A stretch of DNA of 64,000 bases. Source: Immersiella caudata (lineage: Eukaryota; Ascomycota; Sordariomycetes; Sordariales; Lasiosphaeriaceae). A program made the position numbers and the translations under genes. The stretch spans positions 4,216,001-4,280,000 of the forward strand of contig JAULSU010000002.1 of NCBI GenBank assembly GCA_030512335.1, written 5' to 3'. Positions 46,003 through 56,356 of the stretch are shown here, in pieces. The notes beneath the pieces were generated by a model. That model was not told the DNA's origin and searched no databases. It saw only the letters and a list, made by a program, of their open reading frames with translations. Position 1 is the first letter of the stretch. Each line of letters begins with the position of its first letter.

Positions 46003-46912
46003 ATGCCCATCTGCATAGAATGCCGCCACCCCGTCAAAACGCTATGGAGAGAAGGCGCAGGTGATAAGGCCGGTGGGCACAACATCCGCCTTACCGTATG
46101 CAAGAACTGCGGTCGCTTCTGCGACAAGTACGTCGAACATGACTTCGTCGTGCTGTTCATCGACCTGGTCTTGATCAAGCCGCAGGTGTACCGGCACCTG
46201 CTGCACAACACTCTGATGAAGGATGAAGACGAATTTGCCGTACGCATCTTCCCCCCTTCACCGTTGAATCTACCCGTCAAACTAACCACCATAGCCCTCC
46301 ATCATCCGTCTTGGAATCCTCCTACTACTCTTCGATGTCTACCTAACATGGGCCCGCATCGAGCGACAATCCTCCGACTCCTCCCCCTCAGATCCTTCCT
46401 TTGGCCGTCTCGCCTCCCAGCCCATCGTCTACCAATACCTCTTCTTCCTGCTTCTCTGCTCCCTCTCTACCCTCGCCTTCCACGGCTCCATCCGCTTTCT
46501 CTCGTCCAGTCGGTACTCGCCGCTCGCGCTGCTGGGGGTCCTGCCGCAGTACTCTAGGCCAAACTCGGTGTCGACGGCGCTGCTGGTGTCGTCGTCGACA
46601 AAGCTGTTTCCGATATTGATGGTGATATGGGAGTATGATGTCCCGGCTGCGGCGAGGTCGTTGGGGTGGGCGGTGGTGGCGAATAATGTCGAGGCGCTTA
46701 AGATTCTCCTTGGCTGCGGGTATGGGGTTGCGGCGATGTTGGCTACGGCAGGGGCCCTGAGCCGGTGGGCGATGGGGAGGGCTGTGTTGTTGGCGGTAGG
46801 GTTGGAGGGTGTGGATTCGGCCGGTGAGAGCAGTGTTACGGAGGATGGGAGAGCTTTGGGAGCCTTGTTGATGAGGGCAATGGATTGGGCGGGGAGGTTG
46901 GCGGTTGGGTAG
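46003..46912 (+). CDS. ARV1: ARV1, ER sterol/lipid homeostasis protein
   Basis: ER membrane protein involved in sterol distribution and GPI-anchor or ceramide trafficking (family knowledge). Exons are 46003-46239 and 46295-46912, 284 aa. The N-terminal ARV1 homology domain shows the zinc-binding Cys pairs in MPICIECRHPVKTLW and TVCKNCGRFCDKYVEHD, followed by the first membrane region FVVLFIDLVLIKPQVYRHLL. After the intron (GTACGC to ACCATAG, phase 0) come further hydrophobic spans (SIIRLGILLLLFDVYLTWAR, VYQYLFFLLLCSLSTLAFHG) and a C-terminal pair around LFPILMVIWEYD and WAVVANNVEALKILLGCGYG. An upstream in-frame ATG exists at 45856, but the Cys domain normally begins at the N-terminus, so 46003 is preferred. 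Confidence 0.9.
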
Positions 46913-47345
46913 AGCAATGAATGTCAGCGACAGAGAGATTAGAACCCGGATGGCCAGGGTTATTGAGTTTGTTTGAGCATATATTCTATACACGGAGGAC
47001 CTTCCCTTCTAATTCTGACGCTGGGCCGGTCCTTTCACTTCATACACTCGGCCACCTGTCCTTGGAGTCCCTCATTCCATCCACGTCCTGGCCAATATCT
47101 ACATTGAGCCGTTTCTGCTCCTGTGAAGCAAAACCAAACCCGCGCAGCATCGACGTCGAGACCGCGCAGTCCAAACAACCCTGGTAATAGAAGTAATAGC
47201 GCCGTCCGTTTGTTGTTAACATGTGGTGATGCAGTAGTAGCGATGGGTATTCGTGCGGTGGCGGACGTCCGTCTTGGTTCAACATCGATCCCACGAAGAA
47301 GCCATCCGCACCCATTAAGTTCCTTCTCTCCCAGCCTCTTCAATC
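46913..47345. other. Convergent 3' region of ARV1 and VMA9
   Basis: A 433-bp spacer between facing stop codons with no supported gene. Confidence 0.45.
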
Positions 47346-47634
47346 TCAGTGATGCACAAACTCCTTGCGCAGTCCGGACCGTCTCGGTTCGATCAGGGGG
47401 TGCAGCTGAGCGAGGAAGGTGATGGCCCACATCAGGTAACAGCTGATGAAGGTGAGGATAAGGGACGATCGCCAGAGTCTGAGATGCGGGCACAACAGTC
47501 AGTATGGTCTTGGAGGACAGATTATGTCATAAAGCATACACTTGGTTCTCTCCCTTGGGCGCAAAGAACCACGCAGCGCCGCACATGGCGGCGATGATGA
47601 TGAGGCCGACGAAGATGCTGTACCCGTTGGCCAT
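47346..47634 (-). CDS. VMA9: V-type proton ATPase subunit e (VMA9), 75 aa
   Basis: Small Vo-sector subunit needed for assembly of the vacuolar proton pump. Exons are 47634-47540 and 47478-47346. The start reads MANGYSIFVGLIIIAAMCGA and leads into AWFFAPKGENQ. After the 61-nt intron (GTATGC to CATCTCAG) comes LWRSSLILTFISCYLMWAIT, then FLAQLHPLIEPRR, ending KEFVHH. Two membrane spans, the PKGENQ-V-LWR junction and the HPLI motif fit the family, as does the length. The correct donor is the GTATGC two bases downstream of an alternative GTGTAT site; only this keeps the frame. It shares a 473-bp divergent promoter with RIO2. Confidence 0.93.
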
Positions 47635-48107
47635 TGTGAGGGTGGGAAACTCGACCCCGCGCGAATGTTCTGTTCTGTCTCCCTCTTTCCCGATTGCCCC
47701 GGCAAGTCAATCAATATTCGTTGTGCGCTGCGAAAAGAAAGGGTGGGCGGTTCAAATGCGTCGCGAGAGTTGACGTCGTCCTTGGTTTGATGGCGCGGCG
47801 CGGCATCGAGAAGGGGAACCTGGTTGGTCTGTCAGCTTTGGCTCAAGCTGCCCCTACCGTTCGAGTGGACCCACAGGCGGCTCCCCAACCCCTGTCCGGG
47901 CGGATACAAAATCCGGACCCACGCCCCCAAATGCCTTATCTAAACCATCTTCCCTCTTATCGTAGATCCAGGCCATAATTTTTTGAGGGGCACTGGGCAC
48001 TGAAAGTTGGTGGGGTTACGTGCTGTGGTCGCTGGGAACCAATTCCTCACTTATACACCGTCGAAACCGAGGCCTCGGAGCTGCGATCCCCTAACCAGAT
48101 CACCAAC
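47635..48107. promoter_or_regulatory. Divergent promoter between VMA9 and RIO2
   Basis: The 473 bp between two outward-facing start codons must contain both promoters. No reading frame here is recognisable. Confidence 0.5.
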
Positions 48108-49405
48108 ATGTTCTTAGATACCAAGGCCATGCGCCACCTCACGGCCGAGGACTGGAAGGTGCTCGCAGCGGTTTGTCACCTTCCCCTGCCACATGCCCTC
48201 GTACCTTGCTGACCACGCGCAAACGTTAGGTAGAGCAAGGCTCCAAGAACCATGAGCTTGTGCCCACCCCCCTGATCGAGAAGCTCTCTCGACTTCGAGG
48301 CGGCGCCAGCGGTGTGCACCGCTCCATCTCGGTGCTCGCCAAGAACGGCCTGATCGGGAAGATAAAGGAGGCCAAATACGACGGCTACCGCCTCACCTAC
48401 GGCGGCCTCGATTACCTCGCCCTGCATACCCACTCCCAGAAGCGAGACATCTACAGCGTCGGTAGCCGCATCGGCGTCGGCAAAGAATCCGACATTATGA
48501 TCGTCGCCGACGAAACCGGCACCCAGCGCGTCCTCAAGATCCATCGTCTTGGCCGCATCTCCTTCCGCACCGTCAAGTCCAACCGCGACTACCTCCGCAA
48601 GAACAAAACCGGCTCCTGGCAGTACCTCTCTCGCCTCGCCGCGACCAAAGAATTCGCCTTCATGTCAGCCCTCGAAGACGCTGGCTTCCCCGTCCCCCAT
48701 CCCATTGGCCACTCCCGTCACACCATCGTCATGACCCTCATCGACGCCCCTCCGCTCCGTCAGATCTCTGAGGTCCCCGACCCAGCAGCCCTCTACTCCG
48801 AGCTCATCGAGCTCCTCCTCCGCCTTGCGCGGCACGGCCTCATCCACGGCGACTACAACGAGTTCAATATCCTCATCAAAGAAGACAAAGTCCCCAGCTC
48901 CGACCCTGATGGTGAGCCTACGACAACCCTAACCCCCATCCTCATCGACTTCCCCCAAATGGTCTCCATGAACCATCCCAATGCTGAAATGTACTTTGAT
49001 CGTGATGTCGCTTGCATAAAGACCTTCTTCCTCCGGCGGTTCCACTTCACGCCCACCAAGCCCGGTCCCTTCTTCAAAGACGCTAGAAAGACAGTGGGAA
49101 AAGACGGTGCCCCCCGTATGGATGCCGCCCTTGAGGCATCAGGCTTCACCAAAAAGATGGCCAGGGATCTAGAGGCCGCCATTCAAGAGCAAAAAGATCT
49201 GGTAGCATCCAAAGGTGACGGCGAGACTGCTAGCGACTACGACGAAGATGATGCTGAAGAGGAGGATGAGGAGAGTCATGGCTCGGGAGATGACAAGGAA
49301 GAGCCAGCAGTGTTGATAGTAAGGGGAGGTCAAGATCACAGCAAAGACGACTCATTGGGAAATGCGCAAGCAATGGAAAAGCTCAAGATTAGTGGAGATA
49401 CATGA
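48108..49405 (+). CDS. RIO2: RIO2 atypical protein kinase/ATPase for 40S ribosome maturation
   Basis: Pre-40S assembly factor needed for final 20S pre-rRNA processing and release of late factors. Exons are 48108-48170 and 48230-49405, 412 aa. The short first exon (MFLDTKAMRHLTAEDWKVLA) starts the winged-helix domain, continued by VEQGSKNHELVPTPLIEKL and ASGVHRSISVLAKNGLI. The flexible loop GSRIGVGKESD lies at about 98-108. The catalytic loop HGDYNEFN has its Asp at 229, and the metal-binding, phospho-accepting Asp is in IDFPQM (D261). The C-terminus is acidic (YDEDDAEEEDEE), as in other RIO2 proteins, and ends QAMEKLKISGDT. All catalytic residues are present. The intron is 59 nt, phase 0. Confidence 0.96.
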
Positions 49406-50146
49406 ATACCAACAGCTGTGTCAAACCATGATTTGCGATCAGAAGCATCTGCTGATTTGTTTTTATCTTGGCCACGGTGTCTCGTGCACTTGGTTTCACC
49501 GGCAAAAGCACAAAATCTTAATTTGTAGGCATCATTTTCGTCCTCCCAGTAAGCTACCGCCCTCGTTCTCTCACTTTGAGAGACATTTCGACGAAATCTA
49601 TACATCGTGTCCCCCCATCAAGGCCAAGTTCCTACATTTTCAGGAACATAACTCTCCTTTCATTATCCCAGACACACTGCTACACAGCCCCAGATCCTCA
49701 GTTCACGGAAAAAATCATCAAGAGGCCCGAAAATCATCAGTGAGCGCCTGAATTGTAATCTCTGATCTGTTCGCCTCGACCGATGCCAAGAAGCACGGTC
49801 TCTTCCATCAAAACAAACACACAATCCCAACAATATTGGCAAAGTACAGGTACAAAAAACACAATTCCACCGAGAGTCCATGTCCACCCCGCATTATTAT
49901 CATCTGTCGGACCATGTTGAGATATTCCTCCCCGAAACAGTCATAGTCGAGGGTAATTATGTGAGCTGGCAAAACAATTTGCTCGCAGACAAGCCGGACC
50001 AAGCCGATCATCAATGGAAGAGAATAACATGACATCCGTGCCAAAAATGCTGCCAGAACCACCATATCGAAAGCCAGTAGACATGTTGAACATTAGAAGG
50101 CGGCTCCGGAATAAGAATGCCAATGCAGAGCATCCGCTGCGGTGAG
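49406..50146. other. Convergent 3' region of RIO2 and the RRM gene
   Basis: This 741-bp AT-richer stretch lies between facing stop codons. No gene is supported. Confidence 0.45.
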
Positions 50147-52512
50147 TCACGGCTTCTCCTTCTTGATGGTCGGCGACGACTGGGTGCTGCCATTTGCCAC
50201 AGTTGGGGACTTGACGATTGTCACGCCTTCGTCTGCCGAGCCATCGTCGGAGCGGTCCGTGCCGGGTGTCGCAACGCTCTGCCTGGAAGACGGTTAGTAG
50301 TCATGCCCAGCATGACGACTGGGGGGACTGGGTTCAGGAAATTTGTCCCCGTACTTTGCGGCATAGCTACCTGCACCCGGAGAGACCCCGGAGTACGAGC
50401 CACCCTCGACACTGCTTCCGCCGAAGGTACGAGGAGCAAAGTTACTTCGAACTCGTCAGCTGTGCTTGCACAAATGCAGGAGGGGTCACATACGCGCTGG
50501 TGCCCGAAGTGAGCCGGCGGCTCCAGGCGTTGGAGTGATAGATGCTGGGATGAATACCGACGTCCGCGGTGCCGTAGGCTCCGATGTTGTACTCGTTCGT
50601 CCGGAACTGGCGACGCTCGGCGGTGACACGCTTCAACTCCTTCTGAGCAGGAGTATCGGCGTACCGGACCTGCTTGATTAGTTCTTTGTTCTCCAAATAT
50701 GCTCGGTATTCCGGTGCTCGCTTGAGCATTTTCTGTGCTTGATTGTCTGCGAAGCGAACCTGCATGAGGAGGCCCTCCACGCCGATAGGAGCGCCGTGGT
50801 ACTTCCTGATAATGGCCTCGCATTCCGCTCTCGTCTCAAATCTATGGAGTGTTAGTAGTTGTAGAAATTTGGGATGAGCGCAGAAAAAGGAACCTACCGA
50901 GCGAAACCCACACCTCGGCTATTGCCCATGCTGTCGCGGAGGATTTTGCTGGAAACGACACGGTAGCCAATGAAGATGGCGTTCAGTTCCTGAATTGCAG
51001 TTAGCCATCAAGCTTTGCTGGTGCCATTGGGGATGCCTACGGCTTCGTTGATGTTCTTCGGCAAGTTGGACAAGTAAAGGTTGGTGGAAGATTCATCTCC
51101 CTCAGCCTTGAGTCTGGCATTGAAGCTCTCACGGGCAAAGCCGACTTCGTAGCCAAGCTCGTAGAAGCCACGAATGCACTTCTCTGAGTCTGAGACATCG
51201 GCGAACTTGGCAAATCCGAAGCTGGAAAAGGTCAGTCAATCAATCTGTGGAGAAGGATGAAGTGGTACGCATACCCCTTGCAAGCACCCGTTGCCGTGTC
51301 AATGATTGCCTTACTCTGTTCGACCTTGCCGAAGCGGGAAGCATATTGAAGCAACAGCTCGTCATCGGTCGTCGGGTGAAGGCCTCGAATGTACACGTTG
51401 CGGTTACCATGAATTCGGTTCTCAAGACACTGTTCGATCGTCTTCATGTGTGTAGGCGGCGTGAACACAGCTGGAACCGCCCTCGGGATCACAGGATGCT
51501 GATTGAGCAGCGCCTCGAGTTCCTCGTCCATAGGCCGGGGTTTCGGGGTGGATGACGGAGCAACCTGCTCAGGAGAGGGCGTCGTGTAGCTGGTCATGAG
51601 AGGAATACGGGAATTAGGGCCCCGATCAGAGGCACTGCCGAAGAAGGGCGTAGCAGGAGCGGATGTCTCGGCGGTCGAGTACGAGCCGCGACGGTTCTCC
51701 AGTGCAGGGACATCGCTGCCGGTGCTCCGTTCAACATAACGCTCAGAGTGGCGATCGGCGATTGTGTTGATTCGTCCCGGGGTGAAAGGAACGCTGTACG
51801 GAACTGCCATCGGTGTGTATCCGCCCTGAACGGGATATTGGCCAGCCAAACTGAGCTGGTAAGACGTCTCGGGAGACATTCCGACATGAAGAGGGACATA
51901 GGGCTGGTATGGCACAGGGTGCTCCTGAGGCGGCAAATATCCATGGTGACCCTGCACCTGAGCGAGGTTCGAGCCGGGGGACAAGCCGGGACCGCCGGGA
52001 CCGCCGGGAAGGCTGAGAGAGCCGAACTGGCCCATGAGGGCACTCAACCCATCATTTCCATGTCCAAGATGCTGACTGTGAGGAGAAATGTCGTGCTGGC
52101 TGGCAGCGGTGTGCTGTGGGTTCAGGTAGCCAGGGTAGCCGCCGTGGCGATTCGTGCCGTTGTCCGCAGACATGGTGCCGGATGCGGTACGATACATGGT
52201 CATACCTTCAGTCTGTAGGTGGCTCGTCAGTAAGATTCCCTGCGGCAGGTCTGGCACACACGTGAAGGTCACACACGGTGCCCTGAGAAGTGGTGGGAGG
52301 CCAAAGAGGCAAAGGGGCAACCAGGCCCTAGACACTTGTCTCTCCTTGAAGGAGCAAGGCAGTGTGGGCGTGGGTACCCTGCCCTGAGAGCCAAGTGGTT
52401 CAGTTGAGGACCCAGATGGCTCAGATGGCCGCAGACATACCATACCAAACTCATCCAGATCGGGGGATGTGGCCCTTGGCCGCGAGGGGCCAGCAAAGGG
52501 ATAGCGATTCAT
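50147..52512 (-). CDS. Two-RRM RNA-binding protein (RBMS/MSSP-like), 618 aa, seven exons
   Basis: Predicted single-stranded nucleic-acid binding regulator. Exons are 52512-52441, 52212-51275, 51221-51041, 50989-50898, 50841-50494, 50444-50355 and 50282-50147. The first 290 residues are Gly/Pro/Gln-rich and disordered. RRM1 starts near 295 (RNP2 VYIRGL, RNP1 KGFGFAKF, the latter built across an intron). RRM2 starts near 385 (RNP2 LYLSNL, RNP1 RGVGFARF, also split by an intron). Tandem RRMs followed by VRFADNQAQKMLKR and VRYADTPAQKELKR resemble RBMS/MSSP proteins. The last two exons (NFAPRTFGGSSVEGGSYSGV; SVATPGTDRSDDGSADEGV ... IKKEKP) come from 49- and 72-nt introns, the latter with a near-perfect ACTAAC branch point. 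RNA targets are unknown. Confidence 0.85.
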
Positions 52513-55500
52513 GATGAAATGATGAGCAAGAAATAGACACAGGGAGTAGCGATGCCGGCGCTGATGGTACAGTGCTGGACTGAGGTGATGGGGAGAATTG
52601 AAAGTTGGCGGGAGAGAACAGAAACGGGGTAGAGGTGCTAAGAGTGGTGCGGTGCAGAGACTTTCGATAGCACCTCGGGCTGGGCTCCGAGGGGGCGTCT
52701 TGGGGCTGCCACGGGAAGCTCCCGACAGAAAGCATGGAATCGAGTTTTAACTTACCTCCAAAATGGGATCAAAGATTCCGACAGAGATTCAGCGGGTTCT
52801 TGTCGACAAGAAAGCAGCTGATCCAGCGATGGAGAATGTTAGTGCCAAAGACTCTGGTGTGCGCAGGTAAGATGGACCGCTATCGAGCAAGATGAATGGA
52901 AGAGATTGTGATGGGGGTGTTGGAAAGGTGTTGTTGATGCTGTAAAGATCGGAAGAAGCTCGCGTCACCGAAAGATTGCTCGGGGGATGGGGAGAGGACA
53001 GCGGATGAACCAGGTTTTAAAAGGCGAAAAGCGTCCACGGCAGCAGACAGGAGTTGTGCTTACCTAGAGGAAGGGACGATGCTCAGCTAGCGCAGGAAAG
53101 AGTGGCATCCCGCTTTCCAAGTGTAGTTGCCGTTGAGCCTAGGCTGGTAGAACTGGATGAGAGGAAGGTGAAATCAGCCCGTGCTGTTGGCTGGGTGCAA
53201 GGCTACCGCCTCCGTTTGTGGTCAGCGAGAAGATCAACATTGATAGGAACAGAGGCCATTTATCCTGTCGTGATACTGAAGCCAAAAAAAACGGCGAGCG
53301 CAAGCCAAATAGGATCTCACCAAGGTGCGCGCTCGGAGATAGGAGGTATTCCTGACCAGACTTCGCGCGTCGAAGTACCCAAGGGACCCAAAGTTGTATT
53401 CTTGTGTTCCCAATTCAAAGAAAACAAGCGGTTGAGGCAGTGGCTGTCGATGGGGAAAAGAGAGGGCAGCTACCTGGCTGGAGGCGGATAGGTTCTGTCG
53501 ATACCTATTGTGTTGTGGGGTTGAAGTGGAAGTTGCGAAATGCCCGAAAGTGTAAGGCAGGTACGGCAAGAGCCAGCTGTTTTGTGGATATACGGCTTGC
53601 TCTAGCTCTAGCCAGCCAAAATGGTGACTGGCACCTGTTTTGGCTTCCAATCCGCACCTGAGAAGTCGATGTGATTCCTGGTCTCTTTCGAGGCCTTCTC
53701 AGATCAGCAGCCTTTGGCACCGCACAGGATGCTCAGGCCTTTCTACCTGCGGTTCATCAACTGAAAGTCAATACAACCATGCAACTTGACTTGTACAATG
53801 AGACATGCAAGAACTGCGAGCGACCCTTGTTCTTGCGAGGCACGTGGAAAAAGATAAGATATCTACCCACGATGGCGTCCCGAGCAGCTGTCAAGTCGCC
53901 ACACCCATTCGGGTCTCTTCTTTTCGGAAAGAGCACGTTGGTCGCGCTGTGCCCAAACGAGCTACAGTCAAGATACCCGCTACCCCGGATAGTAACCTGT
54001 TTTGTTCCTCGGTGCCGCGACGAACGAGGTTGGTCTCCCCTTCCACAGTGGGAGTTCGACTCCGGCTCGTCTCGTTGACCCTGAAGGTCTTGTAAGGTTT
54101 GTCAACAACCTGTTGCGGTCGAGCTGGTCGGGAAAAGGTTATCCACACAGAGCGGTGCGCGACCGGAGACAAACAGCAAGTCGTCCTCTTCTGCTGTCCC
54201 TCGACAGAGTCGCCGCCCGAATTCGGCTTTGCAACAATAATAAGCCTTGTCCAGTACTGAAACGGAAGGAAAAGAGATCGCCAACTATCCTATCGTGACT
54301 CGGGTCTGATCGGTGGCAATGATGACAACTTTGACCAACAACGAAGGGCGTTGGCCATGGGATAAGAATACTGAAGGGGACGGAGGGGACTACGAAGCAG
54401 TCGGGCGACTACATGGGAAGCAGTGCGTGTCAGTTTCAGACTATAAGAGAGGAGAAGGGTCTGGTCGGGTTTATCATGCAGAGGCGGGGAGCCGCAACCA
54501 AACGACACTTGTCGCTCCATCCAGCCTGCGTAGGACGAACTTGCCTCTTTGGCTTACCCTTCGGGAGCAGAATCGGATGCCAAAAGGGTTGGAAGCACCG
54601 GGCAGCCACATGAGCCACTCAGGAGGACTGCTCGTTCCTGGCGTATTTGCTGCCGCCAGAGGGCGGTCTTGGCCTATCCCAAAGCCGGCAAGCCTTTCTC
54701 TCAGATGTCTGATCTGAAACGCCCTCCCGAGTCAAGCACCCGCATCGAGGCTGAATAGAGAGATCCAGACAGAGGCAGGAGGGGGGATGGCGACTTCTTT
54801 GGTTGGTGCAGGGGGGTACTCGGCTCCCCGGTGTGTGTTGAATATGACTGATTGGTCGGTATAATCCAAGCCGCCCTCCGGAGGATGGATATGTCTTAGA
54901 TATCCTTCGCTCCATTCGCAGGTGGCTCACAGATGGGCCCTCTCTGGGCGCCCGCACCGGGAATCTGAACCCACCGCCTTGGGTGCGTTTGCCAGCCGGA
55001 ACAGGGACTACCGATGGAGAGAGGGAAAGTGTGGGCATGGATGGTTGGGTACATGAGAGATCTGTTGCACCCCCACTTTGGCCTGCTGGTGTCCATCACA
55101 GATCAGGAAGTTGTCTTGATGGCAAGCCCTCCCTGCAGACTGCGCTATCTCAAACGTGCAAGAAGGAAACCCAAATGACCTCAGTTTGCAACTACAAATC
55201 AGATTACAAAGGTAGAGACACGCAGAATGGAAAAAAGAAAGGTGCCGGTCTTGGGACCCAAGTCCACTAACCCACCAAATTCCAGAGACAATGAGCGGTA
55301 GTCGATGGGATGTCTCGGTCGTATGCACGTCTCAGCCCCGCCTCTGGATCAGGTTGTTGGAGATGCAGTGCCCCTTGGGGATGGGAACCAGTCCCCGAGA
55401 CAGCGGGCACATCTGTTCTTTGGTCACACAGGTTGGGTAAGAAACGAGACACAAAAACTCTCCGATTCTGTGTTTGACGAGCGAGGCTATAAAATTTGGA

Positions 55501-56338
55501 CGTCGACCAAACTCGACTACCATCTTTTCCCCGGAATTCAAGCACCGACAAAAGAGGATGTGTCGCACATGCCAAGAGAACGTCCGCCAAAAGCATCAAA
55601 GAATCGGAATTTTGGGTGATACTGCCCAAGGTTGCCGCCTGGAAAGGGATGGGGGGGAAAGCCACAACTCCGGAAGATCGGGAGCGGAGAGAAACATGAC
55701 AGGATGAAAGACGACATTGATGTTGGTGGCGGCAGCTCGACATCTCGAGAGGTGCAACACCAGAAAAGTAAAAAAAAAAAAACAGAAACCCCAACGATTG
55801 TGGGCAAAAATGCAGGACGGATTGTAATGTATTTGACCAATCTGAACTATCCAGTTGAGATCCCTGGCTGCGGCGGGTGTTGCAGCTGCATATTGACCAG
55901 CGTGCAACTCTGGAAGCCCTGATCCGGTCGAATCGGAGGCCAAGATCGCTTCGTGCTTCCGTGAGGGCCACAGATCGCCTTTGGTGATTGGATCAGTGGC
56001 CTCCCAGCTACCTATGAGAAGCCCTTGCTCCCCTCGGCCCTCAACTCTCACATCTCTTTTTCAGCTGCGGGGATGGGCGGATAGGGAAGAAAAGAAGGTG
56101 CTGTAAGAACTAGGGGATATGGCTACACGACAGCAAACGGAGAGTGGGAAGATAAAGAGTCGTGAGTATAAAAAAGCTAAGTAGGTTCCGGAGCACCGAA
56201 GGCCCAATAAATATGGACAGTATACCTTACCCCTCGGACTCCTTCTATTTCCCTTCCGTAATCGCAGCCGCGCGCATGCACCGCCGAATTAGATGGCCGA
56301 AAACCCAGCGCCTTGCTTTCATCGCAGTTACCCGTCCA
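52513..56338. other. 3.8-kb gene-poor interval upstream of the RRM gene
   Basis: No recognisable protein is encoded on either strand. The part next to 52512 is probably the promoter and a long, possibly spliced leader of the RRM gene; the part near 56338 is the CPR 3' UTR. A long A-run occurs near 55770-55780. Frames of up to about 230 codons near 55.3-56.0 kb have no protein-like character. Confidence 0.45.
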
Positions 56339-56356
56339 TTATGACCAAACATCCTC
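56339..56356 (-). other. CPR: 18-nt terminal coding exon of CPR
   Basis: Six codons (EDVWS and stop) follow a 58-nt intron that begins GTGAGT and ends GTAACAG. Reading through the intron instead would replace this conserved C-terminus with an unrelated tail, so the tiny exon is needed for function. Confidence 0.9.

Noticed and set aside
55267..56051. Reverse frames of about 150-234 codons upstream of the RRM gene
   Set aside because: Composition is Ser/Cys/Phe-rich and irregular, with no domain and no fit to splice signals. An A-run lies within the region, which is more typical of non-coding DNA.
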